Part shown: positions 34,525 through 46,363 of the stretch, piece after piece
Position numbering within the stretch: position 1 is the first letter of the stretch
Layout: each line of letters starts with the position of its first letter
Source: Porodaedalea pini
Taxonomy: Eukaryota > Basidiomycota > Agaricomycetes > Hymenochaetales > Hymenochaetaceae
DNA: 64,000 nt
Direction of reading: 5' to 3'
Assembly: GCA_002794775.1 (NCBI GenBank)
Contig: NBAY01000126.1
Coordinates: forward strand, 1-64,000
The notes under the pieces: model-generated
The model's input: the letters and a program-made list of their open reading frames with translations, nothing else
What the model was told of the DNA's origin: nothing
Databases searched by the model: none
Program-made: the position numbers and the translations under genes

Positions 34525-34990
34525 TTAGTTTGTGCTTTAGATATAGAGGGTTTGAGAATAAATTTAGCACCCTTGGATTTGTCGAGCGACACAAAGAAAT
34601 GATTACATAAACAACTTGACCAACGTGGCAGAAATCCTCTGTCACGCTTTCAAAGCCTCCTAGACTCCTTGCTGCAACAAAACAGTTACACCAGCTTTCA
34701 AAGCTCAAAAATTAGCATGGTCACTCTCTATATGTCCTATAATATCCTGATATAATTTTTGGTGTAAAATAACTGTCTGAAATTTTAAAATTAGCAAATC
34801 TCTGAAAGAGTAGATCATAAGATAGTCAATTTTCGGCACTCAATGACCCATATTAATTTTTTCTGTGCACATGCTGTCTTCATATTATAGACATAGGTAA
34901 CAGACATTAAAGGCTACATGCAGAATTTTTTTTCAGACAGATTGCTTAAGAAATGATGGAGAAAATGCAGTGTGTCCCAAGGAGGTATAC
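34525..34990. other. Pogo element 5' region
   Basis: Non-coding AT-rich sequence between the transposase start and the right TIR. It should hold the transposase promoter and carries an extra subterminal repeat copy at 34973-34986. Confidence 0.6.
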
Positions 34991-35015
34991 TGTCCCAAGG
35001 AGGTGTTAAACACTG
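34991..35015 (-). repeat. Right TIR of the pogo-like element
   Basis: TGTCCCAAGGAGGTGTTAAA continuing to CACTG, followed by TA; inverted relative to 29860-29884. Confidence 0.85.
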
Positions 35016-35373
35016 TAATTTGAGCTTTCTTGATGATGAATAAATAGTTTGCACATATAAGACAGCACAGGGCCTTTATGTTATATTAGGACTCACTCCA
35101 ATGGATGTCCCAAGGAAAAATAAGGTGACACATAAAGCTGAGAACATAGGAGCATAACTGGAAGCCAGACTGAAGATTGCAGTAAAGTACAATGTAAGGT
35201 TGAAAGCAGTACTCTGAGTGAGTAAGTCAGAGCCTCTGGAGAAAAAGTCAGCAAGGGAAATCTTTGTTTAAGCATTGAATTCCTACATGATCCTCATCCT
35301 ACAGCACTGAGCGTCATTCCAGAAAACATTGAGGAAGAAAGATTTACAATATGGCTGTCTATAATTGTAGAAG

Positions 35374-35580
35374 TTGCAAGTTAAGCAGAAATGTGCAGAA
35401 ACAAAAGAAAGGATTGTACATATTAGTAATAAGCTTACTACACCTGTCCTTACACATGGGAAACTGTATGTTGCCTTATCACAGTGTTCAAGTGCAGCAA
35501 ATGTAAAGGTTCTCTTTCTAGAAGGAAATACAGGAGATAATGTGACAACCAATATTGTATTTAGTGAAGCTTTAGTGTAA
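35374..35580 (+). pseudogene. Helitron helicase, C-terminal remnant
   Basis: The frame ends with PVLTHGKLYVALSQCSSAANVKVLFL and NIVFSEALV. This matches the last helicase motif and tail of Helitron Rep-helicases (usually YVALSR). The motif VI Arg is replaced by Gln. Nothing of the Rep domain or earlier helicase motifs is seen upstream, so this is a truncated remnant. It lies 110 bp before a Helitron-like 3' terminus in the expected orientation. Confidence 0.75.
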
Positions 35581-35688
35581 TTAGAATTTCACAATAAAAT
35601 TCAAGTTTCTTCCAGACAGACTAAGATAATATATTGTCTGTAGGACTCAGATAAAGCCAGAATAGATATGAGCACTGTGTTTAAATCC

Positions 35689-35866
35689 AAGTCCTGGCAA
35701 AGCCAGGATGGATCTTAGCATAGTATTTAAAAACCAAGTCCTGGTGAAGCCAGGATGGATCTGAGCATTGCATTTAAAAAAACAAGTCCCAGTGAAGCCG
35801 GGATGGATCTAAGCACTGCATTTGAAGCGAAGTCCCAGCTTCGCCGGGGCTTCAGCTGGTAACTAG
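35689..35866 (+). repeat. Helitron 3' terminus with tandem hairpin units
   Basis: Three units of 47, 48 and 46 bp begin at 35689, 35736 and 35784. Each carries a small palindrome (CCTGGC/GCCAGG or a variant). A terminal unit (35830-35866) has stem GAAGTCCC/GGGGCTTC and ends CTAG followed by T. A hairpin just before CTRR with a T after it is the Helitron 3' signature. Confidence 0.75.
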
Positions 35867-36179
35867 TATCTGCTTTGAATTCAAGCTTTGCAAGCACACC
35901 AAGAGTCTATTATGGTTGAAATATGTAGAATGGACCTTGGGCGAGCGAAACCACCCCAGTCTGAGTCTGACGGCGCCCTGTGTCACATGGTGCAAAACTA
36001 TATCAAATGCGCGGGTCTTTTGATATCTACCGCCTTTTCAAAACAGTAGAGTTGGTCATGTAACTATCAATCTAACTCTTATTCCACCATTCATCCTTTA
36101 TCAAGTTGCTACAGCGGATCGAAACCTTGGTATTCCTTTGAGTAACTGGCAGAAGAACAGAAGTCGCATACATACCACA

Positions 36180-37560
36180 ATATCACAGTGCTCTCCGAGG
36201 TATGCAAATGACCTCAGAGTACGGGAACATTGCTCGGACCTCGTTCTCTTGAATCGGTGGGAAGTGCTCGAATTCCGCCCTTCTTGGCTCCGAGCTATCC
36301 CAAAGAACGCTGCCTCTAAGAGTGCGAAGAAGTCCAACATCAATTCCTTCCCATCGTTGAAGTACAGGTAACTGATTACGGTGTAATCCTTCTGTGCCGT
36401 ATCCCAGCGTATAGTCATATGGTGCAAAAGAGAGGTCAACAGTAGAGTCTCCAAACTGTCTGGGAAGTCGGTAAGCACCCGATCGAAGCGCTGGAAGACG
36501 AAGGAAGGAATCTCTTCTTCGCCTTTTTGCCATAACTCCCCTCCCCCCCAACGAAGCACGTAAGCTGAGCTTCCGCAGAGACTGATGATGTCTTGGAATG
36601 AAGCGTAAGAGCGCGTCGCTTCGTGATAGGTACTCTGCAAAATACCCCACCACTTCCGGTTCATCGTAGCCGGCAAGCTCATTTTCCACTATACCGAGGG
36701 ATAGGTCAGATAGATTCTCGAGTCTGAACCTACCGAAGATGCGACTGAGAAGTAAGGATGATGTATACTCCGACACTTGAAGAGCCAGCGAATCGAGGTT
36801 TTGAAAAATGACAGGAGACTCCGTCCCCACTTCCGGCCTGAGTAAAGTCTCATTAAATGAAATGTCAAGGGTCTCAAGCAAAGGAAACGAAGCAAGAAAC
36901 TCCAGTAATCCACCAACGACAAAGGGATGGTAGATGCAGACTCCGCCCATCTGACGTTGAAATTCACTCTCATAGTCAGACCGCGAAGACTTGGCAGCTG
37001 AACACCTTCGAATTCATCACCAAGCCCAACGAAGGCCAACGGGTCCTCGATCACCGAAAAACTTAGTTCCTCGAGCAGTGCACTGTGTAGGATGATGTCT
37101 TCGCGCGCATTAACTTCAGCGGATCAATATCGGAGCCTGGGTCTAAACAAGCCTCCAGTGGGATGTCCTGGCTGCGATGGATGACGGCTAAAGTTCATTC
37201 GGGTTCAAGTGCGAAGATAGCTTGCAATTGACCCAGAATCTTGGAGAGGAGAGAATCACAGATCTGAATTGCGCATATACATGCGATAATCCACAATCCG
37301 CCTCAAAGAAAGTGTCTGCGTATGCCTTGGCACAACGCGGCTTGGTTGATCCGCTTTTCTAAACGAGTGGTTTCTTGTTCAAGCGATCCGCCAGAATGCG
37401 GAGGACTAGCAGCATGCCGGTGAACCTCTCGAGGCATGTCCGTGGTGCTCTGAAGGCCTCATGATCTGTGGTCACATCCAGAGACAAGTCTCTGAGATAC
37501 AACCGTAAGTAAAGGATTGGAAAAGAACATTTGATGTCTTACTTTTCGCTATCCGATACT
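36180..37560 (-). pseudogene. F-box/LRR gene remnant
   Basis: Minus-strand reading gives pieces of an F-box protein in at least three frames: KILGQLQAIFALEPE and VIHRSQDIPLEACLDPGSD (about 37270-37130), then LHSALLEELSFSVIEDPLAFVGLGD (about 37105-37020). These are followed by LPSLRGLTMRVNF and, after a frame change, LLEFLASFPLLETLDISFNE and the leucine-rich remainder down to 36183. The order matches the post-F-box part of the intact genes at 27355 and 39962, but stops and frameshifts separate the pieces. No F-box itself could be read clearly at the 5' side. Confidence 0.65.
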
Positions 37561-38032
37561 TCCCAGATTTAACCAGAGCTTAGATATAAGCTCTCGTGGA
37601 CATCCAATACCCCACTGAAAAGGGAGACAAGCCTAAGTAGCTCTTTTATCTCAAGAGACATAATCATGCTTAGGATGCCCGAAAGTCATCCTAGATGTAG
37701 TGCTGAAGCTCGACGAAATGCGGATACTGTGGTTCGCGAGGAGCTTGGCACTGATTCTGTTTTGCATTCAACATTACTATTAGATTTTTAGTAGACAAGA
37801 AATAATGAATTATGGGCTCACATTCCGGAGGTCGTCGTGGTTGCACTGCAGATGGCATCTGCACGCGTGTCACACGCAGGGCCTTATGGCCGCCGGCGCG
37901 TCCTCTACGCACTTCTCGCCCCTTCACCGTCAACGTTCAACCGTTGGATGTAATTGTAAGCGTTACTCAACTCGATTGCCAGCACTTGCTAACACGGGTT
38001 GTTGGAGGACAGCAGCAGAAAGTACTTAATCT
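37561..38032. other. Intergenic / upstream region of the transporter gene
   Basis: No conserved coding signal. Several short frames overlap the plus strand here. An upstream exon or 5' UTR of the transporter is possible but not demonstrable. Confidence 0.4.
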
Positions 38033-39482
38033 ATGCAGCGTGGCTTACGTGACCTTCTTGTATCCTGGTCGTCCACGACACTCCCTTTCACCTGGACGGC
38101 AGACTCCAGACACGATGTCCAGGACCAGGTTCCGCTCACGACATCACCGTTCACTCTTTCAAAGTCTGAGCTTTCCGAGCCCATCGATGCCGAACAGCCC
38201 GACCATCGTAACTCGCGACATGCACGACCACCGTCGTCATCAGCAGTGTCGACGGTCTCGGGCAGTCAGCTCTCATGGCTCATTCTCTACTTCCTCTCCA
38301 ATCTCAGCCTGACCCTGTACAATAAATTTGTGCTCGTGCGCTTCCCATTCCCATATACACTTACCGCGTTGCACGCGCTATGCGGCACCATCGGCGGGTA
38401 CATCCTAATGGAGCGTGGTGCGTTCGAGCCGCGCGCGCTCTCACTATCTGAAAACGCTGTCCTCGGGGCATTCAGCGTGCTGTACACTGTCAACATCGCA
38501 GTCAGCAACCTGAGTCTCGGGCTGGTCACTGTCCCGGTACGTCTGCAGCGACGATCTCGTTATTTTCGGACAGACGTCTGAGTTCTTAAATTGCTTCGCG
38601 GGATCCAGTTCCATCAAGTTGTACGTGCCGCAACGCCCATATTCGTCATGGCGATCTCGTTTGTGTTCTTGCATACTCGCTACAGCGCCAAGAAACTGGT
38701 CTCGCTCCTGCCTGTCATCGCGGGCGTCGGCTTCGCGTGCGTGTTCCTTTCTCTTCTCCAGCGCTCCTCCACCTCACATTCATACATTCAATTCTCTCAG
38801 GACCTTTGGAGATTATTATTTTACGACCTGGGGTCTTCTCCTTACTCTCCTTGGCACCTTCCTCGCCGCTCTCAAGACGGTCTTTACCAACGTTCTACAA
38901 TCGCCACAGCCAAGCAGCAGTACCTCTGGTCCTGGCTCTTCCCACACTTCATCTTCAACATCCCATACGCACCATCGTGCCTCCTCCGTGGGCACTTCTC
39001 TACCTGCACGACCGCACGTACGCCTTCAACTCCACCCGCTAGACCTGCTCTCGCGTATGTCCCCACTCGCATTCGTACAGTGCGTATTCGTTGCACTGCT
39101 CTCAGGCGAGCTCGAGCGTGTGCGCGCCGCTTCGGCTCGGGAGATGGGTGTCGGGCGGGCGGCGGCACTAGTGACGAACGGAATGCTCGCGTTCGCGCTC
39201 AATGTCGTGAGTTTCACCGCGAACAAGAAAGTTGGGGCGCTTAGCATGACCGTTGCCGGTACGTCGTTAATTGGTTCAAATGTATCCCGGTGCTAACGAG
39301 CGGGCGGGTCGGGTGTAGCGAACGTGAAGCAGGTTCTTACGATCCTCTTCGCTGTCTTCCTCTTCGATCTCACTATCACCCCCGTAAATGCGCTTGGCAT
39401 CATCCTCACGCTTATTGGCGGTGCCTGGTACGCCTCCGTAGAGTACCGGGAACGGCAGAGACGACGCGCCTCGGGCACGTAG
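38033..39482 (+). CDS. SLC35 / triose-phosphate-translocator family transporter
   Basis: Four exons (38033-38536, 38609-38736, 38801-39258, 39319-39482) give 417 aa. A ~75-residue hydrophilic N-terminus precedes about ten membrane helices. Family-typical stretches are QLSWLILYFLSNLSLTLYNK, FPFPYTLTALHALCGTIGG, NLSLGLVTVPFHQVVRAATP (across intron 1) and VVSFTANKKVGALSMTVAANVKQ (the conserved K-x-G-A...T...VA-NVKQ segment). It ends with RRRASGT. Such proteins exchange nucleotide sugars or phosphorylated C3/C5/C6 compounds across Golgi, ER or plastid membranes. In fungi the substrate cannot be predicted from sequence. The start at 38033 is the first in-frame ATG and could be preceded by another exon. 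Confidence 0.88.
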
Positions 39483-39961
39483 TTGTCTTGTCTATCTGTA
39501 TTGTTCCATCCAACTATAAGACATACACTACAATACTCGTCATTCTTCAAATTCGCACTGGGTCTCTTACAATATCTATCTTGTATTGTTTCTTAGTGGC
39601 TGGGCATACCGTATACTTATTGATTCTTCTCATTGACGCTTCAACGCCTCTGGCAAAATAGATTATCGGACGTTTTCCTTCCATATTTCTGCCACGTTTT
39701 GAGTTATGTAATTGTAAACGCTGGCAGTATCACCAATCATGTGACTGTATAGTTAGTACGCGCCCGCAAGGTGCGTTCAAATCAGTTGGTCACCACCTCC
39801 CGAATCTATAGCGCAACATTCCTATCAAACTGAGATCTACGTTTGAAGGTCAGAATTGAGTTTGATACTTTGAGCTCGAGACTGAAATTCTTTTCTTTTC
39901 GTATAGTAGCGTGCTTTCGTTTGGCTGCCCAACTTGAAGACGCCGAGTCGCCGACGCACTC
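39483..39961. other. Intergenic, no gene seen
   Basis: Transporter 3' flank and F-box promoter. No repeats or motifs recognised. Confidence 0.5.
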
Positions 39962-41616
39962 ATGGACATCATATTGGAAACGAAGGTTGCTCAAACCCTC
40001 CTATCTTATCTCAGCGAGGAGTTGAAGGGCATAGAGTCGGACACTTTCAGCGCCAGTCAAGTCTGGGGAAAGGTCATTCATGACAGGTGAGTATCGAGTC
40101 TCTAGGACGATCGCCTCAGGAGCATAATCCGAAGAAAAATCTTTTTAGTCTCTTTGACTTTATTTTTCCGCGTGGAAAAGATGCGTTACGTGCGCTTGAA
40201 GGGCATCGAAATACCCTCAGACAAGCTAACAACATGCTTCACGTTTTAAACGGCTTGACAGACGCGTTGAAGAATAGGATCTTTGCGTTGGATTCCATCC
40301 TCACCAGCGCTGCTTGTGGGCACGGACTCGACAGGCTCCCGGACGAAATCCTTGCTATCATTCTCGGTCTCGTTGAAGACGATTTTGGACAGGTTGTCAA
40401 TCTCTCGAGCGTGTGCAGACGGTTTAGGTCGGTGATGGTCGCCTCTCCACAACTTTGGGCGAACTGCAAGCTGCACACAGATATGACGTGCAACCAGATC
40501 AAATCCGTCCTGAAGCTCAGTCGCGATCTTCCACTCACGTGCGTCCTCTATCGGGACGGTATCGGTTCGAGAAATTCAGTTTATGGCGTTGAGGATCGGT
40601 TCGGCTGGCGTTCAGACCTCGAGACCCCCATGGACACGATCCTCGCACAAACATCGCGTATCGGCGCTCTTCAACTCCCAGCCATGATCCCAGAGCAAGT
40701 TCTTGTCCTGCAACGGAACCTTGGGAATGCAGAGCTACCCGCCCTTCACAGCTTGTCGCTCAATGCTTTCCTCCCCGTTTTCCCTTTTGACGATATTGTT
40801 CATTTCTACGAGACTTGCAGGATGCCGTCCCTACGCTATCTAAAATCCTCTGATCACATCCCTCAGCAGGTTCTCGGTGTCAATCTTATACGCTGCGACC
40901 TTGAGTTATATTCGTTCGATATCATTGCGCTTAGGCGTCTTCTATCATCCTCACCGCATCTCCAGGCACTCGTCGTGTCTTTCTTCGACGTAGGAAGGTT
41001 CGGTATGCCTCCTACAGATGTCGAGGAAATCAGTTCTAGCCCGGTCGTAGTTCCGAACCTCCATACATTGAATGTTTCTGCTTCGGGACATACATCACCC
41101 GATATTTTCGAGCGAATTGCGCAGAACTTCAGCTTTCCTACCGTAACCGAATCGACATTCCGACTTGTCTACCTCGAAAATAACACAGAGGAAGAAGCGG
41201 AGGATAATGTCGTACGGTTGGACAGTCTCATAGAGTGGCTCCTGCCGAGTGTTCCATCCCTCAGGAACCTCACTTTGGATCTGTCAGGACCTACACCCAG
41301 TTCCTTCTGCCTTAACTTCGCATTCGTCCTCAATTATGCCCCTAAAGAACTTGAAACTATCTGCGTAATTGCACCTTCACATGACATCGATATGCTTTGG
41401 GAGGAACGCAGCGACGACTACGTGGCCCCCAGGCTCCGTTGCCTCCGCTTTCGTGATTGTGACATGATGTCCGTTAGCTTCATGGAGTCGCTTCGAGAAG
41501 ACCTTTTTCAGGACGGGGTCGAGGTCCCGAGAGTCGAGGTCGTGCGGTGTGCACACATCAAGGAAGATACGCTCAAGGCTGCCTTTCCTAAGTCCGAGAT
41601 TTACTATGAGCCCTGA
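39962..41616 (+). CDS. F-box / leucine-rich-repeat protein
   Basis: Two exons (39962-40086, 40149-41616) join as ...KVIHDS|LFDFIFPRG to 530 aa. A helical N-terminal part (LRALEGHRNTLRQANNMLHVL) is followed by the F-box LDRLPDEILAIILGLVEDD...VCRRFRSVMVASPQLW and then ~400 residues of leucine-rich repeats (ELPALHSLSLNAF, MPSLRYLKSS, HLQALVVSFF, VPNLHTLNVS, VPSLRNLTLDLS). Such proteins act as substrate receptors of SCF ubiquitin ligases. The layout is the same as the gene at 27355, so the two are probably distant paralogues. Confidence 0.92.
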
Positions 41617-41880
41617 CTGTCGCTCTTTGTTCTTCCTTCCGGATGACTTGTCCTTTTCTCTGCATCCTTATAGGTATTCCCACGCAGTGTAGATATGCTC
41701 AGTACTACTACTAGTTCGGTTTCAAAGGATGTATATAAAATAGTTATTTGTTTTCTGGTCTCGTGATGATCGGCTGCCCTCTTCTGGCGATGCGTCACGA
41801 TGACATCACCGCGGAATGAATGAAGGAGGACGCGTCGCGTCCACGCTTTCTCAAGCTGAATTCATACCACGACGTCCATC

Positions 41881-42570
41881 ATGTACACCTCCCGCATCCT
41901 TACTTCATCCTCGAGGACCGCTCGCATCGCGCCCAATCGTGCTCTGCACGTATCGTCGCGCGCATTCTTGCCGAAGAAGACAAAGGGGCAGGCGCCCGAC
42001 GCTGCGCGCGTCCCGGAAGAGAACACCATGCTCGACCAGAACCCGCACCTGAAGCATGCAACCTCTTCAAAGGGCGGGAAGGAAGGACGTGATGTTGGCA
42101 AGGGAAATGCCGCCCCTAATCCTGAGTTGCCGTCACGCAAGTTGGAGGGCTCAAAGGGCCAGACGCCATCTGCCGCACGCGGGATCGGCAACGAGAAGCG
42201 CAAGCTGCACACCTCGGCGCGCGCAAGCGCGGAGGATGACAGCGGGAAGCACACAGCGGACAGCTATTTCAAGGACGTGGATGAAAACCTACCGACGTCG
42301 GAGAAGACGTTCCGCGTCGAGGGTGGAAACGAGGCGACGCACAGGCCGAACGAGCAGTATGCGGACCCGAAGAAGGAGTATGCGACCGTCAGTAAGGATG
42401 AGCCATACGAGCCGCCGGTCGAGGAGAATGGCTCGGGTACTAGTCGCGAGAAGGGCGAGCAGAAAGAACAGAAGCTACGATATGGCGCGACCAACCGTGA
42501 TCCCCAGAGAGACGCACCTCGGAGAGACGAGGGACCGAATGCGAAGGATGCTGGAGGGAGGAAGCCTTAG
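41881..42570 (+). CDS. Probable mitochondrial disordered hydrophilic protein
   Basis: Single exon, 229 aa. The first ~30 residues are Arg/Ser-rich without acids (MYTSRILTSSSRTARIAPNR), a good mitochondrial presequence. The rest is very hydrophilic (Lys, Glu, Asp, Gly, Pro, Asn), with an internal R-K-L-H-T-S-A-R motif near residue 105. There is no hydrophobic core, so the mature protein is probably disordered. No enzymatic motif is seen and I do not recognise a named family. A second frame overlapping at 41820-42092 is a shadow. Confidence 0.7.
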   Translation: MYTSRILTSSSRTARIAPNRALHVSSRAFLPKKTKGQAPDAARVPEENTMLDQNPHLKHATSSKGGKEGRDVGKGNAAPNPELPSRKLEGSKGQTPSAARGIGNEKRKLHTSARASAEDDSGKHTADSYFKDVDENLPTSEKTFRVEGGNEATHRPNEQYADPKKEYATVSKDEPYEPPVEENGSGTSREKGEQKEQKLRYGATNRDPQRDAPRRDEGPNAKDAGGRKP

Positions 42571-43363
42571 GGTAAAGAATGAAACCTCGCATGAAACTTA
42601 CCGCCTGTTCGCAGTCTGCTATGCAATGTTCCCAATGTACTATTAGAGTGCTGGTAATCGCAATCAGGGTCACTTATTATGCGAACGTTGCTGTAACGCT
42701 GGAAACTATTCCTTCACAATTCCTGCATCCCTTTGACCACTGGTTGAGATTTGCATGAGTAGCCGGAAATCTTCTTCTGATGAAAAGTCCAAATGAAGTC
42801 TGAGAGTTGGGTGCGAACTTGTTTACTATTGTTCCTATCTGCTCTCACTTCGCACTGACAAATAATCCAATAGGGGGAAGTGAGAAGATGGCCATGACAG
42901 GGTACTGTAGTCTTAGCCGTACTACCCTTGACACCTTTGAGGATATTTGCACGGTATGTACAAACATGCTTGCTAGCTCTAAGTCGCCACTTTTGTACTG
43001 ATTATGTATTAAACTTGCATCCAGAGCAGCGGGTGTACATCGCTGGCGTCCAAGCCAGGCCGAACTCAAGCGCAGAGCCACAGAGTCCCATGGTTTTTAT
43101 GCCTCTCGCATCAGTATCGCGAAGAGCCTGGCTATGTTTGGCTACCGTAAAACCACGCCACTGATTGTTTCCATGCTTTTTCCCCTCGCGAGACTAGTCA
43201 AACAGAAGGTGTGCATAAACGATCTTAACGAGCCAGAAGTTATTCTCACACCGACTATTGCTACAAGGAAAAGGAAATGTACATCTATCAGACTCTGAAA
43301 TAGGAGTTTTTACAATGTAGGCACAGCGCCTTTCAAATACATGATTTTCTGAAGATGTACGAC
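42571..43363. other. Intergenic, no gene seen
   Basis: About 790 bp between the mitochondrial protein and the 3' end of monooxygenase copy A. No clear homology to the flank between copies A and B was noticed. Confidence 0.45.
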
Positions 43364-45588
43364 TTACGCAGAATCAAAAACCGTCGATAAGTATTTATCG
43401 ACTCCTCCAGCACTTTGCACGAATGCACCGATCATAGCATCAGGCCGGATGATAACGGCAGCAGGCCGCTCAGCATCAGCACCCAAGCCATATCCTTCAT
43501 ATGCGTGTCCGTCAGAGTCTTTGAACACGAAATCCACACTCAGGGATATGGAATCCGCATCTGACGCGCCCGCTGGGAGAATAAGCACTGAGCGCAACAG
43601 GCCTGTCGGCAACTTCGCAAGAGAATCGAGAAGAGTCCGAGCAACTGGATCGGAGGGGCTCGAGCTGAAGATGAGCGCGGTGTGCAAAGATGGATCAAAG
43701 ACGTCAAAGAGCCGCGTGATCGCTCGCTCCCCCTCCTTTGCATCGAGGCGAGTAAGTCCTGGAGCATCGGGAGCACGATCTCCAGCCCGGACGTCATGGC
43801 CTGCAATACCATATGCTTCGTGCTTCTCAGAGTCCTTCTTGAACCGTTCGTCAAAGACAATCGAGCTCCATCGATAGTTGAGATCGAGTTGAAACAGCTT
43901 CCTACTCCTGAACCACCCCCCATCGTTTTTCGCTCCTGACGCTGCGAGGGACTCTGCTGCCTGGAGGGCCTGGCGCGTGTTCACACGAGCCGACACCTTG
44001 TTGTACAGCTCGGTTGTAATATTGAGCATTTCTGCGATGACAGGAATACGCTCGACTTCGAATGAGTCTAATAAGGTAGGCGAGGCGCGTCCTTTGAGCA
44101 CCAGTGCGAGTTTCCAAGCGAGATTGAACTAAGAAAACATTAGGCTCTTGAAATACAAATATAGACCAGATATACATACAGAATCTTGTATACTGGAGTT
44201 GAGACCCTGACCACCTGTGGGCGTGTGCACATGTGCTGCGTCTAAGTGCCAAGCATAAGCGTCGATTGAAACAAGTCAAATGATTCAGTCACACCTCCAA
44301 TAATGAAGACCCGCCCGTCACGGAATTGATTGGCAATGCGCATGTTGGGACTGAAAAAATAAGTTCAATGTTGCTCGACTGTTATTGTATAGAATTCACT
44401 TGCCGCCACTCGCTTTGTGAGATGATTTGTGTGATTTTCAAGTCCGTCCGATGCGAGATTCTGTCGAACTCGGCTTGCACGGCGTCCACAGTTCCTGTTT
44501 GTAAAGCGTCGAAGTTTACTCCTGGTCCGGCGAGAAGTAGCTGAAACACCCCAGCTTCGACCGTGGGTCTTGTAGAAGCTCTATACGATTAAACTATTTC
44601 AGTTCAACGCTGGAGCAAGGAAGGAATAAAGTTAATCCGTACATGTTCTTCGTCATGTCTCCCCATCTATAAAAGTCCTGAATATATATGAGGTGGGAAC
44701 GCGATACCCGAATGCCGTCAGATAGTTTCTTACCTTCGATTCCTGCATTCCTTCAATCCGGGCATCAACCAGATAAATCCTTTCTTCTCGGCTCTCGCCA
44801 ACGAAGCTTACGCCAAGCTGCTTGCGCACAGTGCCTTCGAGGTGAAAAGCTATAAGCAGAAGTGTAGGACACGAAGTGGAAGTGAGATCCTTACTATGAG
44901 CACCATCCGCACCCACAACATATGCAAACTTGGCGGTTTCTTCAACTTGCTCGCCATTTGCCGTCTTTGCCAGGTGGGCAACAACACCGTCTTCCTGTTG
45001 CTCTAGGCTGGAAAGAGCACAGCCTAGTTCAACCTGGTAACCCAAATTCTCTATGTGCTTTCGAAGAATGCGTTGATGAAGCCATTGCCCGATCATCACT
45101 CCCTCTGTCTGGAAAATATCCTTAGTGATGATGCACATTATGACAGTAGAGAGACCTACAATTGGAAAAGCAGGTGTTGGCTCGACTTTCTCCACCATCT
45201 GTATAGTCTTCATAATCCGATGTGGGTCCTGAGGGTCGAAAATCTGGATGTTTGGCCATCCGAGACCAGTATTTCGCACTTCGTCCCCAACTCCAAGAAA
45301 ATTCTCGATCTCTAGGGTACGTGGCTTCATTTTGTCAGACTAAATGTTGACGAAGGACGATGTCCCTGCTTACCATAATTCCAGCCCCCCTCTCCCCAAC
45401 ATGATGCTCGGTATTTTTCTCGATAATGCGCACGGCTACTCCGTTCTTGAGGAGGGTCAGTGCCAGTAGGAGACCAGCAGGACCAGATCCAACCTGTACC
45501 AATAGATGAAAAGTCATTAATTTCTGAAAGGCAAAAAAGATACAGGCACTCTTACGATCAAGACTTGAGGAGAATTTACTGAAGACAT
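43364..45588 (-). CDS. FAD-dependent monooxygenase, copy A (aromatic hydroxylase type)
   Basis: Ten exons (45588-45556, 45493-45374, 45324-45160, 45108-44895, 44834-44734, 44677-44643, 44580-44404, 44350-44295, 44241-44180, 44128-43364) give 575 aa. FAD-binding motifs are complete: VGSGPAGLLLALTLLKNG (GxGxxG), GAGIMPRTLEI, YVVGADGAHSTVRKQLG (DG) and IIGDAAHVHTPTGGQGLN (GD). The C-terminal ~180 residues are a thioredoxin-like domain as in phenol 2-monooxygenases (GHDVRAGDRAPDAPG, IIRPDAMIG). It would use NAD(P)H and O2 to hydroxylate a small, probably aromatic, compound; the substrate is unknown. Odd point: the donor of intron 7 is GC (GCAAGT at 44403) where copies B-D have GT. It is one of at least four tandem copies. 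Confidence 0.93.
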
Positions 45589-46363
45589 GACAGGAAAACC
45601 CTTGTCGTCTAGTGGACCAAAACGCTTTACTTATATCTGCATCGCTGGGAATTGCGTCGAGGCACTTGTGTATGCATCATAGCCAAGAAGTTCTGACCCT
45701 GAAAGTGCGATTGAAACGGAAAGACACGCGCGCTAATAGTATCAGCTCTTTCACGTAATCAAGTACAACGTGTCCGTTTTGATCGTCCTATCGACAAAAC
45801 AGAGACAATTCGACCTTGTTCTCCGACACTTTTTTTGTCTTTTCCACTAGACAAGTTTCGGAGCGACTCGACTTTTAAAAAACAAGTAGTTTCTAAGTGA
45901 TATGCACTAGGCACCGGTTGTTAAGGGTCTGTGCCAAATCTTTATAAAGTATAGGTATCCTCCCAGAGCTCAGTCAACTATAACCAAGAGTAGAGTCATT
46001 CGAAAGCTCTTTCAAAGTGCTACAAGACAGTAGTACTTACAGCCCCTATTGAGAGGTATGGGATGCATTATCACTAAAGAGCTGCATTGTTAGCTCGGTG
46101 TCAATAGGCTGTGAGTGTCTGCAGGATAACATATATTACTTGTCATTTAAAAATCAAGTTGCTCCGAAACTTGTCTACTGGCTGTGCCTTTTGGATGGAC
46201 TGGGTTATGAACCTTTTTCCTTGTGTTACTACGGTGCTTTCGAGCCGAAAGAACCTTTCTTACAAGGAAAGGATGCGCATAACGTGTGGATTTTAATACT
46301 AGACTTTCATTTCTGAAACTTGTCATATTGCCTTCCAAATGCGCCTTTTGATATACGAGCAGC
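45589..46363. other. Spacer between copies A and B
   Basis: Holds the copy A promoter (block at 45725-45769). From about 45785 to 46320 it matches the flank downstream of copy C (about 59013-59250): ATCGACAAAACAG, TTGTTCTCCGACAC, CTTTTGGATGGACTTGG / GGATGGACTGGG, GTGTTACTACGGTGCTTTCG. It serves as a natural empty-site reference for the insertion between B and C. Confidence 0.75.
45725..45769 (-). promoter_or_regulatory. Conserved upstream block of copy A
   Basis: CACGCGCGCTAATAGTATCA followed by a TTTCACGTAATCAAG core lies about 140-180 bp upstream of the ATG. It recurs upstream of copy B (48738-48783) and in diverged form upstream of copy C. Conservation may reflect shared regulation or simply the duplication. 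Confidence 0.5.

Noticed and set aside
35040..35373. Upstream helicase exons of the Helitron
   Set aside because: I searched for further helicase motifs (Walker A, DExx) in all frames and saw none, so only the C-terminal remnant is called.
36101..36682. Second long minus-strand frame across the F-box remnant as a separate gene
   Set aside because: It overlaps the leucine-rich frame 36183-36950 and has no start context or domain. It is more likely a shifted shadow of the same decayed gene.
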